Below the pieces are notes generated by a model, which saw only the letters and a list, made by a program, of their open reading frames with translations, was not told the origin of the DNA and did not search any database. Positions 1 to 7,343 of a stretch of DNA of 22,831 nucleotides are shown in pieces; the first letter of the stretch is position 1; each line of letters starts with the position of its first letter. The translations under genes and the position numbers were made by a program. The DNA is from a virus. The stretch is from positions 1-22,831 of IMG/VR virus record IMGVR_UViG_3300043468_001861. One strand, given 5' to 3'.

Positions 1-117
1 CCCCGGCGGCCTCTACGCGCAGGGCTTCGCGCATCTCCCCGCCGAGCTATTTACGCTCGTCGAAGTCCTCCCCATGTCCGAAGTCCTGCCACTACTCCCG
101 CAACCCGAAGAAATCTA
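1..117 (+). CDS. C-terminal end of an unidentified phage protein (partial)
   Basis: Frame 1 is open from the first base to a TAA at 115-117, giving 38 residues that end in LLPQPEEI. The start lies outside the window. I do not recognise the family. It runs in the same direction as the late genes, 15 bases before the next ATG, so it is probably the preceding gene of the same operon. Codon use (C-ending wobble positions) matches the genes to its right. The fragment is too short to assign a function. Confidence 0.55.
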
Positions 118-132
118 AACCCACCACAAACC

Positions 133-1014
133 ATGCTCGAACAAGTATCCACCTCCGTAAAGTTCTTGGCGTTTTTCACAGCGTCGAAACAAGGCAAAAC
201 TGGCCTCACCGTCGCCGTTGACATCTACAATCCAAGCGGCACCCAGATCGTGACCGCAGGCAGCGCCACCGCCCTCGGCGGCGGGCTGTATAGCTACACG
301 CTCTCGACCGACAATTCCTCGGAGGGCGAATACGCCGCCATCTTCAAAACCACCGACTCCACCGTGGACGCCCAGCACATACCAAGCCTCTGGGTCCTCG
401 GCCGCGCCGGAGTCGAAAACCTCGACGCAACAACCAGCTCCCGCCTCGCTTCGGCGTCTTACACAGCGCCAGCAAACTCTGACATCACCGCGATTAAGAG
501 CAAAACCGACAACCTCCCAAGCGATCCAGCAGACCAAAGCCTCGTCGAGTCCGCCATCTCCGCCCTCTCGATCCCGAGCGTGGTGCAGATCCGCACCGAG
601 ATGGATTCTAACAGCACCAAGCTGGCAAACCTCGACGCCACGGTGAGCAGCCGCCTCGCGCCATCGGGCACGCTTGCCACCGTCACCACCCTCACCAACG
701 CCCCTACCGTCCCAACCGCAGCCGCCATCGCCACACAGGTGAGAACTGAGCTTTCGGTTGAGCTTGGGCGGGTGGACCAAGCCATCAGTTCGCGCCTTGC
801 AGGCAGCGCCTACACAGCGCCAGCAAACAGCGACATCGCCGCAGTGAAAGCAAAAACGGACCTGCTCCCCGCCTCGCCAGCAGCGACCGGAGACATTCCG
901 ACCGCCGACATCACCGCGATCAAAGGCAAAACGGATCTGCTCGAGACAACCCGTTTGGCGCAGTGCAGCACCGTCGCCACCACCGGAGCCCAGCTCGCCG
1001 CCGCCCTCAGCTAA
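133..1014 (+). CDS. Repeat-containing phage fibre-like structural protein
   Basis: This 293-residue protein has an N-terminal beta-rich part (about residues 1-95). After it come degenerate copies of a motif of the type LDATxSSRLA, then YTAPANSDI, then AIKxKTDxLP. Related stretches start near residues 97, 170 and 215, with a last partial copy near 257. Two copies share an identical 18-base DNA segment at 460-477 and 811-828. Such Ser-Arg-Leu and Lys-Thr-Asp-Leu-Pro repeats are common in phage head or tail fibre proteins, which are surface trimers that bind host or capsid. No enzymatic motif is visible. The ATG at 133 lacks a clear Shine-Dalgarno but follows the previous stop by 15 bases. The TAA overlaps the next ATG by one base, suggesting coupled translation with the lysis genes. 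Fibre is inferred from repeat architecture; the exact virion position is unknown. Confidence 0.7.
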   Translation: MLEQVSTSVKFLAFFTASKQGKTGLTVAVDIYNPSGTQIVTAGSATALGGGLYSYTLSTDNSSEGEYAAIFKTTDSTVDAQHIPSLWVLGRAGVENLDATTSSRLASASYTAPANSDITAIKSKTDNLPSDPADQSLVESAISALSIPSVVQIRTEMDSNSTKLANLDATVSSRLAPSGTLATVTTLTNAPTVPTAAAIATQVRTELSVELGRVDQAISSRLAGSAYTAPANSDIAAVKAKTDLLPASPAATGDIPTADITAIKGKTDLLETTRLAQCSTVATTGAQLAAALS

Positions 1015-1193
1015 TGGACACGCAACAAGCCACAGCCTCCTTCACCGGCCTCCTCGCTACGGCGACGGGGCTCGGGGTGTCGATGCTCCCCGAGATCGAG
1101 GCGTGGCTCCGAATTGTTTCGCTGCTCATCGGCTGCGCGGTCGGCCTCGCCTCGCTCTACGCCATCCTTAAACGAAAGCACCCCCATGAATAA
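1014..1193 (+). CDS. Small holin-like membrane protein (59 aa)
   Basis: The protein is 59 residues long. It has a moderately hydrophobic stretch at about residues 8-24 and a clear transmembrane segment at about 33-54 (LRIVSLLIGCAVGLASLYAI), then a basic tail (KRKHPHE). One or two membrane spans with a short charged C terminus is the usual plan of small phage holins, which form the inner-membrane lesion at lysis. The ATG at 1014 overlaps the upstream TAA by one base and is the first in-frame ATG that avoids overlapping the fibre gene. The stop overlaps the start of the next small membrane gene. The next genes (another membrane peptide, a lipoprotein and a putative peptidoglycan enzyme) support a lysis role. 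Holin is an inference from size, topology and position. Confidence 0.6.
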   Translation: MDTQQATASFTGLLATATGLGVSMLPEIEAWLRIVSLLIGCAVGLASLYAILKRKHPHE

Positions 1194-1353
1194 ATTCCTC
1201 TCGCACCTCAAACAGCCCTCCACCTTTCGCGGCCTCGCCGTCCTCGGCGGCCTCGCTGGATTAAGCCTTTCGCCCCAGCATTGGGAAGCCATCGGCAGCG
1301 CCGTGGCGGCCATCATTGCCGCCATCGAGATATTCCGCGACGAGCGCAAATGA
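1186..1353 (+). CDS. Second small membrane protein of the lysis module (55 aa)
   Basis: The protein is 55 residues long, with a basic N terminus (MNKFLSHLKQ), a weak hydrophobic stretch at about 15-29 and a stronger one at about 34-50 (WEAIGSAVAAIIAAIEIF), and a charged end (RDERK). It resembles small phage holins or antiholins in size and in its Ala/Gly-rich helices. The ATG at 1186 overlaps the end of the preceding gene by 8 bases. Its TGA overlaps the ATG of the lipoprotein gene (ATGA at 1350). Two adjacent tiny membrane proteins could form a holin/antiholin pair, but the sequence does not show which is which. Family recognition is absent; the call depends on topology and context. Confidence 0.55.
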   Translation: MNKFLSHLKQPSTFRGLAVLGGLAGLSLSPQHWEAIGSAVAAIIAAIEIFRDERK

Positions 1354-1514
1354 GCACCCCGGCCAAGGTCTCCGCGACGGCCCTGTTGATCGGATACATT
1401 TTTGTGACGATCTCGTTCCTTACCGGCTGCACCACGCTCGGCGTCTCGCTCGAAACCGACTACGGCAGGTTCACCTACCAACTCCCCAAAATCCCCGCGC
1501 TCAAGGATAAATAA
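1350..1514 (+). CDS. Small lipoprotein, possible outer-membrane spanin (54 aa)
   Basis: The 54-residue product has a hydrophobic signal (about residues 8-25) ending in a lipobox LTGC, so Cys26 would be lipidated, leaving a mature peptide of about 29 residues. Rz1-type outer spanins are short lipoproteins encoded in lysis cassettes of phages of Gram-negative hosts. This gene fits that size and place, between holin-like genes and the candidate endolysin. The mature part is not strongly proline-rich, and no inner-membrane spanin partner with a coiled coil is visible, so the spanin role is tentative. The start at 1350 forms an ATGA overlap with the upstream stop. The lipoprotein nature is well supported; the function is inferred. 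Confidence 0.55.
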   Translation: MSTPAKVSATALLIGYIFVTISFLTGCTTLGVSLETDYGRFTYQLPKIPALKDK

Positions 1515-1542
1515 CCACAGAGGACACAGAGAGCACAGAGGG
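1513..1542 (+). repeat. Dispersed CACAGAGG-type repeat, copy 1
   Basis: The sequence AACCACAGAGGACACAGAGA followed by GCACAGAGGG lies in the short gap after the lipoprotein gene. A near-identical copy (two differences over about 30 bases) occurs at 21522-21552. From memory, repeats of this type are dispersed in many GC-rich bacterial genomes and give HRGHREH peptides when translated. It is followed by an AT-rich stretch with two copies of TTAATTCTTA. No hairpin is evident. Confidence 0.75.
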
Positions 1543-1580
1543 AAAACTTCAAACTTAATTCTTAATTCTTAAAACTTCTG

Positions 1581-2129
1581 ATGCTCCCCCCGATCCGCCC
1601 TCAACAAGCCAAGTCGAAGACGCAAGCCCTGCTCACCAAGGCCCGCGTTGCCGATGAGGTCGCGCTGGTGGGCATCCGAGGCTACTACCGCGACAGCATG
1701 GGAGTGCCAGGCGAGAACGACCGTGGCATTTATGACGATGCGATCTTTCTCGTTTCGCCCAACGCCTACGCCACCTTCAATGCCAACACCGATCCCTCGG
1801 TGCGCCGCAAAGGAATCGCCGTCCTCAAGCCTGGAGTCCACCGCTACCGCAAAGGCAAGCACGGCCTCAGCAAGCCCGGCGGCGGCTACCCCGCCCTGCG
1901 CCCCGCCACGCCTGGCGAACAACTCCCCGTGACCCGCGACGGCGAAGGCGACAGCATGGGAACCGCCATCAACCTGCACAAAGGAGGATACAACACTACG
2001 AGTTCGCTCGGCTGTCAGACGATCCACCCCACCCAATGGAGCGCGTTCGTCGCCCTCGTCTACGCCGAAATGGACCGCGCCGGTCAGAAGACAATCCCTT
2101 ACCTGCTCGTCGAGGAGGGCAACGCATGA
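1581..2129 (+). CDS. Putative phage endolysin, L,D-transpeptidase-like
   Basis: The protein is 182 residues. Near its C terminus it has His133 in INLHKGG followed by SSLGCQTI (Ser142, Cys145). This resembles the catalytic HxG...SxGC motif of YkuD-type L,D-transpeptidases, whose fold some phages appear to use for cutting or remodelling peptidoglycan. The middle part (FLVSPNAYATFNANTDPS, about 56-73) is beta-rich and hydrophilic. There is no signal peptide, so export would depend on the holins encoded just upstream. The position directly after two holin-like genes and a lipoprotein supports an endolysin. The start at 1581 follows an AT-rich spacer of about 40 bases. Other possibilities are a structural peptidoglycan-binding enzyme or a peptidase with an unrelated Cys-His site. 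Confidence 0.55.
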   Translation: MLPPIRPQQAKSKTQALLTKARVADEVALVGIRGYYRDSMGVPGENDRGIYDDAIFLVSPNAYATFNANTDPSVRRKGIAVLKPGVHRYRKGKHGLSKPGGGYPALRPATPGEQLPVTRDGEGDSMGTAINLHKGGYNTTSSLGCQTIHPTQWSAFVALVYAEMDRAGQKTIPYLLVEEGNA

Positions 2130-2374
2130 GCCGCATTCGCAAACCCAAAACCTCCCCACCCAAAGACCGCGAGGCCATCATGCTCCAGGTGCGCTCGTTG
2201 CTTGCCGAGCATTTCGATGTCGGCATTGCCGTGGTGAGTTGGGAGGACGAAGGCACGACCTACTACATGGACATAAAGTATGGCAACGACTACGCAGCAA
2301 AATCTCTCTGCCGCGAAGCCGAAGACATGCTCTGGCCCTACGAGCCAGACGAAGACGAGGAGGACGAAGAATGA
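2126..2374 (+). CDS. Small acidic phage protein of unknown function (82 aa)
   Basis: The protein is 82 residues. It has a basic N terminus (SRIRKPKTSPPKDR), a predicted mixed alpha/beta middle (VRSLLAEHFDVGIAVVSWEDEG, then TYYMDIKYGN) and a very acidic tail of nine Asp/Glu in the last eleven residues (PDEDEEDEE). I do not recognise a family. The start at 2126 makes an ATGA overlap with the putative endolysin stop, and the stop makes an ATGA overlap with the metallophosphoesterase gene, so it is firmly inside a coupled operon. The charge polarity could suit a protein-protein or nucleic-acid-binding role, but that is speculation. Confidence 0.6.
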   Translation: MSRIRKPKTSPPKDREAIMLQVRSLLAEHFDVGIAVVSWEDEGTTYYMDIKYGNDYAAKSLCREAEDMLWPYEPDEDEEDEE

Positions 2375-3357
2375 AAACCAACAAACTGCAAAACATCGTT
2401 CACGCCAGCCAAGTCACCGCCGCGCAGAACGAAGCCGCCCAAGCCCGCTCGCAGCTCGAAGCCGAGCGCCGCGCCCATTCCGAGACCGTCAAAGCTCTGG
2501 AGCGCTCTCGTTTTGCCAAGGCTCCCAAGAAGATCACTCCCACCACCTCCAAAGCCGGAACCGGCGACATCGTGGAAGTCATCTTCAGTGATGTCCACGG
2601 CAACAAACACGACCCCGCCGCCATGGCCGCGCTCCTCGGCGATCTCAAAACCCTCAAGCCCGACCGCCTCATCATCGGGGGCGATTTTATTGACTGCGGC
2701 GGCTTCCTTGCCGAACACCACACCCTCGGCTATGTCGCCGAGACCGAGGATTCCTACGAGGACGACATCGCCGTCGCCAACAGCCTCCTCGACCAAATCC
2801 TCGCCGCCGCCTCGCCCTCCGAATGCCACTACATCGAAGGCAACCACGAATGGCGCGTCGAGCGGTGGGCGCTCACCCAACGCCTCGCCCACCACAAGGA
2901 CACCGACCTCCTCCGCCGCACCTTCTGCCCCGAGCATGTCCTCCGGCTCAAAGACCGAGGCATCCACTACTACCACCAAGGCAAAACCCACGGCGACTGC
3001 GACACGCCTGGCTGGGTCAAAATCGACAAAGCCTTCTTCGTTCACAAAATCAGCAACGCCCGCGACGCCGCCGGGCAAGCCATGGCCAAAGCCGCTGCGA
3101 ACATTGTCTTCTTCGATACCCACCGCGCCGCCTACAAGCCCATGCACCTCCCAGGCGTCGGCCTCATTTCCGCATGGAACCCCGGCTGCCTGTGCAAACG
3201 CCAGCCCCTCTACGCCAACACCCGCCCCACCGAGTGGACGCACGGCTACCTCGTCCGCTTCATCAGCAAAAAGACCGGCAACTTCCAGATGGTGAATGTC
3301 ACCATCAACGAAGGCACCAGCTACGCCAGCCTCCTCCTCAAACCCAAGTCCGCATGA
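2371..3357 (+). CDS. Calcineurin-like metallophosphoesterase
   Basis: The protein is 328 residues. An N-terminal helical, coiled-coil-like stretch (about 15-48, rich in Gln/Glu/Ala/Arg) precedes the catalytic domain. The metallophosphoesterase motifs are in order: FSDVHGN (Asp74, His76), GGDFID (Asp105), GNHEWR (Asn158, His159), His225 in FFVHKI, and DTHRA (Asp249, His251). These ligate two metals and cleave phosphomono- or diesters. Phages carry such enzymes within structural or replication modules, and their substrates are usually unknown. The ATG at 2371 overlaps the upstream TGA, and an upstream in-frame extension would overlap the previous gene wholly and is rejected. The fold is sure; the substrate (nucleic acid, nucleotide or phosphoprotein) cannot be read from sequence. 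Confidence 0.9.
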   Translation: MKTNKLQNIVHASQVTAAQNEAAQARSQLEAERRAHSETVKALERSRFAKAPKKITPTTSKAGTGDIVEVIFSDVHGNKHDPAAMAALLGDLKTLKPDRLIIGGDFIDCGGFLAEHHTLGYVAETEDSYEDDIAVANSLLDQILAAASPSECHYIEGNHEWRVERWALTQRLAHHKDTDLLRRTFCPEHVLRLKDRGIHYYHQGKTHGDCDTPGWVKIDKAFFVHKISNARDAAGQAMAKAAANIVFFDTHRAAYKPMHLPGVGLISAWNPGCLCKRQPLYANTRPTEWTHGYLVRFISKKTGNFQMVNVTINEGTSYASLLLKPKSA

Positions 3358-3800
3358 ACAAACTCGCCGCCATCGCCCTCAAGCACAAAGCCCTCAAATA
3401 CGGCATCCCTCCGAACCAAGGCTGGCTCACCCGCCAGCAAGCCGCCCGCCAACTCGGCTGCCCCGAGCGCAATGTCCACGACCTCCTGCGCGACGCCATC
3501 GAAGCCCGCGACATCGAGACCAAAAAGTTCAGCGATTGGGACGCCGCCACCATGCGCCCCGTGCAAGTCACCTGCTACCGCATCATCGAGCCCGGCACCC
3601 CCAAGCCCGCCAAATCCTCGCCCCAAGCCCTCGCAGGCATTCCGGCCCATTTGCTCGACCGGGTGCAAGCCGTCCTCGCCCGCCATCGCGGCAAGACCCC
3701 CAGCCAACTTGCAGACCTGATGCGATTCAAAGGCGAGCCGCGCATCAGCGCCAAAGCCATCCGCAGCCTCCTTGACAAGCCCCCGCAGAATAGAAGGTAG
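3354..3800 (+). CDS. Small HTH-like phage protein (148 aa)
   Basis: The protein is 148 residues. Residues about 24-47 (WLTRQQAARQLGCPERNVHD and following) have the pattern of a helix-turn-helix: LTRQQAARQLG, then a turn, then a second helix. A second helical segment near the C terminus (about 91-140, AHLLDRVQAVLARHRGKTPS onward) could be another DNA-binding or winged-helix unit. I cannot name a family. The ATG at 3354 overlaps the metallophosphoesterase stop (ATGA). Its TAG ends directly against the ATG of the large tail gene at 3801. A late-gene regulator or a DNA-packaging-related protein are both possible. Confidence 0.6.
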   Translation: MNKLAAIALKHKALKYGIPPNQGWLTRQQAARQLGCPERNVHDLLRDAIEARDIETKKFSDWDAATMRPVQVTCYRIIEPGTPKPAKSSPQALAGIPAHLLDRVQAVLARHRGKTPSQLADLMRFKGEPRISAKAIRSLLDKPPQNRR

Positions 3801-5879
3801 ATGCCCGACGACCAAACCATAGTCGAAGGCGATGCCGGATTCCTCGGCATGGCCAGCCGCCTCAACCCGCTGCAACTCCAGCCGGGGATGGTGCAGTATT
3901 GCGAAAACATGCGCCTCGACCGTGGCGTCGCCCAGACCAGAAAAGGCGCGAAGCGGGTGGCGGAGAACATCAATCCCTCGACGGATGTTTTGTTGTTGAA
4001 TTTTACGCTCGGGACAAACCGCTCGATTGCCACGCTGACTCAAGTCGGCGGGCTGGCGACGGCGAGCTTTTCCGCACCGCATAACCTCTCCAATTTAAGC
4101 TGGGTCAATATCAGCGGCGCATCCGGCAGCGAATACAATGGCGATTTTCAAATCTCTGTGACCTCGCCAACAGATTTCACCTATTCCGTAGTCTCTGGTG
4201 CTCCCGGCCTCGCAGGCGGATCGCCTATCGCCAACAATGGCCCTGTCGTTAAAACAACCTATGGCGGCGACATCATCCAGAGTGGCATCTACTCCTCTCC
4301 AAGATTTGACAATGCACGGGAATATATCGTGCTGGCCGCGCCTTCGGAGGCTTATCTGTGGCGGCACGACGCGGCCACGGTGGAGTCGGTGGCCTACCCT
4401 CTTGGCGACACGATGGAGAACGGGGATGATGTCGAGATCGTGCAGGCTTTTGATAAGCTCTACCTGCTACGCACCAGGCCGTCGGACTTAGCGCATCGAG
4501 TGCAATCCATCACCAACACCAGTGGCACCGCTCTGGTGACGATGGATTCCGCGCATGGCTACAAGACGGGCGAGGTGGTGCGGATCAGCGAATCGGAAAC
4601 CCTCGGATTCAATGGCGATTGGGAAGTAACCAAAGTAAGCGACACCGAGTTCAGCTACACGCTGCCGGTCTCGGTGACTGATCCCGCTGCCGTCGGAAGG
4701 ATCTTTGCCCGCCGGGTCTTGCCTGCTTTGGTCTGGGACGGGGATTTGGATAATAATTTTGAGCGCGTGGAGCAAGGGGCGCATCCACTGGGAGTGACCT
4801 ACTCACGCCTGCCGAGCACCAGCATAGCGACCTTCCACAACAATCAACTCGTCATTGCCCGAAACCGCGACGAGGTGCTGGTGAGCGATGTCTTTGACGC
4901 CGAGACCTACGACGCGGTGGCCAAGGCGTTTCGCGCCAACGCAGGCTCGAATGACTACATCGTCGGTCTGCACCCGTTCAGCGAATCTCAGATTCTCGTT
5001 TTTTGCCGCAAGAGCATCTGGCTGGCCACGGCGGTCATTGGTGCGGATGGCGTCTCGATTGATCCTGCTGCCTCCAGCCTGCAACTCCTGACAAATGAGA
5101 TCGGTTGCAGCGCGAAAAGAACCATCACGACAGCCGGAACAGCGGTGCTTTTCTTGAGCGACCGTGGAGTTTACCGGCTGGATAGCCAGTTCGATCTCAA
5201 GCTGCGGGGGAACACCATGCCACTGAGCGATCCGATCAGCGACCTCGTGGCGACCATCAATAACAACAGCGTCGAGACGAGCAATGCGGTGTATTTTGAC
5301 AACCGCTATTTTTTGGCCGTCCCAACCGGGGAAAGTGCGATCCCGAATGCGGTCTTTGTTTTCAACATGCTGAACGCCCAGTGGGAGACGAAGGATGTTT
5401 TCCCATTCGGCGTGGATCGGTTGCTGGTGAGCGACTACGGCACGCAGCGCCGTCTTTTTGCCAGCTCGCGCTACGGCAGCCTCTACCTGATCGATGAAAA
5501 CGAAGATGGCAATGATGATGGAGCTTTTGGCAGCAGCCAGACTCCCGTCGCGGCCTCGCTCCTAACTCGCCGCTATGGGTGGGGAAACCTCAACGCCAAG
5601 CGCCTGCTGCGCGTCAAAGCCAGCACGGTCCTGCCCGCTGGAAGCGCCTACTCGCTCGATGCGGTGACGACGGATTACGACAATGACTTTGAAATCGCCG
5701 CCCTCAGCAATGCGACGGGCAGCCAAGAGGACTACACCCTCAAAACGCCGCTGCGCTGTAAAGCCACGGCTTTAGACCTCCGCTACCGCACCACCGCAGG
5801 CCGCCCGATCCTTCGACAAATCACCGCCGAGGCCGCTCTCACTGGCCCTGCCAGCTCCGAAACCCGCACCCTTAACTAA
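3801..5879 (+). CDS. Large phage tail/virion structural protein (692 aa)
   Basis: The protein is 692 residues. The N terminus has the pattern GFLGMASRLNPLQLQPG then YCENMRLDRGVAQTRKGAKR. I associate this pattern with large phage tail proteins that begin with a beta-propeller-like domain. Two beta-sandwich modules are embedded: one near residues 75-135 (HNLSNLSWVNISG ... NGDFQI) and one near 230-295 (HGYKTGEVVRISE ... FNGDWEV). Related modules recur in the next gene. The middle to C-terminal part has propeller-like strands (VLFLSDRGVYRLDSQFDL, YFDNRYFLAVP, WETKDVFPFGVDRLLV). It starts immediately after the previous stop and is followed by a probable fibre protein two bases downstream of its TAA. 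This size and order suits a podovirus-like tail component or tail hub. The virion assignment is solid; the exact part is inferred. Confidence 0.75.
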   Translation: MPDDQTIVEGDAGFLGMASRLNPLQLQPGMVQYCENMRLDRGVAQTRKGAKRVAENINPSTDVLLLNFTLGTNRSIATLTQVGGLATASFSAPHNLSNLSWVNISGASGSEYNGDFQISVTSPTDFTYSVVSGAPGLAGGSPIANNGPVVKTTYGGDIIQSGIYSSPRFDNAREYIVLAAPSEAYLWRHDAATVESVAYPLGDTMENGDDVEIVQAFDKLYLLRTRPSDLAHRVQSITNTSGTALVTMDSAHGYKTGEVVRISESETLGFNGDWEVTKVSDTEFSYTLPVSVTDPAAVGRIFARRVLPALVWDGDLDNNFERVEQGAHPLGVTYSRLPSTSIATFHNNQLVIARNRDEVLVSDVFDAETYDAVAKAFRANAGSNDYIVGLHPFSESQILVFCRKSIWLATAVIGADGVSIDPAASSLQLLTNEIGCSAKRTITTAGTAVLFLSDRGVYRLDSQFDLKLRGNTMPLSDPISDLVATINNNSVETSNAVYFDNRYFLAVPTGESAIPNAVFVFNMLNAQWETKDVFPFGVDRLLVSDYGTQRRLFASSRYGSLYLIDENEDGNDDGAFGSSQTPVAASLLTRRYGWGNLNAKRLLRVKASTVLPAGSAYSLDAVTTDYDNDFEIAALSNATGSQEDYTLKTPLRCKATALDLRYRTTAGRPILRQITAEAALTGPASSETRTLN

Positions 5880-5881
5880 TC

Positions 5882-7339
5882 ATGGCAACACTTACCCCAG
5901 GCTATACTTTTACATCCGGCGAAGTCGTGACCCCGGCCAAGCTCAACAGCGCGGCGTCTCCGACACTCGCTCCCGCAACCATCACAAACGCCGACATCTC
6001 GCCGACTGCGGCGATAGCAGACACAAAGTTGGCCACTATTTCTACGCCCGGTAAAATCTCTGGAGCGGCAATAAGTGGGGACATCGCTACTAGCAATGTC
6101 ACGGCGACCGGCAATGTCACGGCGACCGGCAATGTCACGGCGACCGGCAATGTCACGGCGACCGGCAATGTCACGGCGGCCAAAGTGGTGGGGAGATTGG
6201 CGGATGGGACGCTGAATGTTGTTTCGTCGGTAGTGACTATGACCTCGGCAAATCCTGGCGTCGTCACATGGACCGGGCACACTCTGCAAAATGGCGACAT
6301 CGTAGAGCTATCGACCACAGGCGCTTTGCCAACGGCTATTGCTGCCGGAACGGAATACTATGTGGTCAATGTCGCCGCGAACACATTTCAAATTTCCGCG
6401 ACCTCTGGGGGCACGGCTATCAACACCACCGCAGGCGCTCAATCGGGCGTGCATACAGCCCGCTTTGGCCGTGGATCCATGCAAAATGGATTCGTCACCA
6501 CCAACAAAATCGCCGACGGCTCGATCACGGCCTCCAAGCTGGCAGGGAATGTCGATCAGTTGGCAACAGCCTGGGTGCTTTTCGACGGCGACATTACCGA
6601 CTCTGTAGTGGCCGGTGCTGTCTTTACCCGCCTCACGGCTACTAAAATCCAAGTCACCCGCGAAGCTACGCCAGGCCATGGCCTCAAGAATGGAAACTGG
6701 ATTACATTTAACAACCTTACCGGGTTTTACGCTTTCTTGAACGGAACATGGGAGGTGCAGAACGCTACCTCAACGACTTTTGAGTTCAATTTGACAAGCG
6801 CTACGACGCCTTCAGCGGCGGTCACAATTACAACCGCCAACCCCGCAGTAATCACTTGGCCGGGCCATGCTTTGGCGGCTGGTCAGAAAGTTGTTTTTTC
6901 CACCACAGGAACGCTGCCCTCCGGTATCACGGCAGACGCAGAATATTATGTCAAAACGCCCACTGGATCAAATTTTAATATTTCTTCGACGCTCAATGGT
7001 GCAGCCATTGCCACCACTGCCGCAGGCACCGGCACGCAAACCGCCACTCTCATCGGCGTCATGACATCGCAGATTTTCAGCCCCGTCGCCATTAAACGCA
7101 AATATAACATCGGCAAAGTTGGCCGCCTTGACCTCGGCAAATACCGAGTCTTTTTTGAGGTAAAGCCGCTGACCGTCGATTACATCTCACTAGGATCTGC
7201 CGCAGACGCAACTGGCGATGCGGTAGGACTCGTTGGGGCTACGGCGCAGACTCTCGACTACGCCGATATCGTCACAACAAATTATGTTGGGACCAACGCA
7301 AACTACGACGGAATCCGCTTAGTCGTCTTCGGAGGCTAA
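5882..7339 (+). CDS. Tail fibre-like protein with repeat modules (485 aa)
   Basis: The protein is 485 residues. It begins with a typical tail-fibre-like segment (FTSGEVVTPAKLNSAASPTL), followed by NADISPTAAIADTKLATIS, a sequence style common in phage fibres. A run of the hexapeptide NVTATG follows at residues 72-95, encoded by a perfect 18-base tandem repeat. Then comes a duplicated beta module (about residues 117-195 and 314-392: NPGVVTWTGHTLQNGD against NPAVITWPGHALAAGQ, both with a conserved EYYV). Between them lies a module related to those of the upstream 692-residue protein (HGLKNGNWITFNN). The C-terminal 90 residues may be a receptor-binding tip. The ATG is two bases after the upstream TAA. 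The fibre role is inferred from repeats and position. Confidence 0.75.
   Translation: MATLTPGYTFTSGEVVTPAKLNSAASPTLAPATITNADISPTAAIADTKLATISTPGKISGAAISGDIATSNVTATGNVTATGNVTATGNVTATGNVTAAKVVGRLADGTLNVVSSVVTMTSANPGVVTWTGHTLQNGDIVELSTTGALPTAIAAGTEYYVVNVAANTFQISATSGGTAINTTAGAQSGVHTARFGRGSMQNGFVTTNKIADGSITASKLAGNVDQLATAWVLFDGDITDSVVAGAVFTRLTATKIQVTREATPGHGLKNGNWITFNNLTGFYAFLNGTWEVQNATSTTFEFNLTSATTPSAAVTITTANPAVITWPGHALAAGQKVVFSTTGTLPSGITADAEYYVKTPTGSNFNISSTLNGAAIATTAAGTGTQTATLIGVMTSQIFSPVAIKRKYNIGKVGRLDLGKYRVFFEVKPLTVDYISLGSAADATGDAVGLVGATAQTLDYADIVTTNYVGTNANYDGIRLVVFGG
6095..6179 (+). repeat. 18-bp tandem repeat in the fibre gene
   Basis: There are four perfect copies of AATGTCACGGCGACCGGC starting at 6095, 6113, 6131 and 6149, followed by a partial copy from 6167 that keeps the first 12 bases. 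Each unit adds the in-frame hexapeptide NVTATG. Perfect identity suggests recent expansion by slippage or recombination, so copy number may vary without breaking the frame. Confidence 0.95.
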
Positions 7340-7343
7340 TGCA

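Noticed and set aside
2823-3353. An upstream extension of the 148-residue HTH-like protein
   Set aside because: The extension is a Pro/Arg/His-rich frame-shifted reading of the metallophosphoesterase gene. The ATGA start at 3354 is the natural one.
6095-6179. A CRISPR-like array
   Set aside because: The repeats are 18 bases, contiguous, without spacers, and in frame inside a fibre gene.
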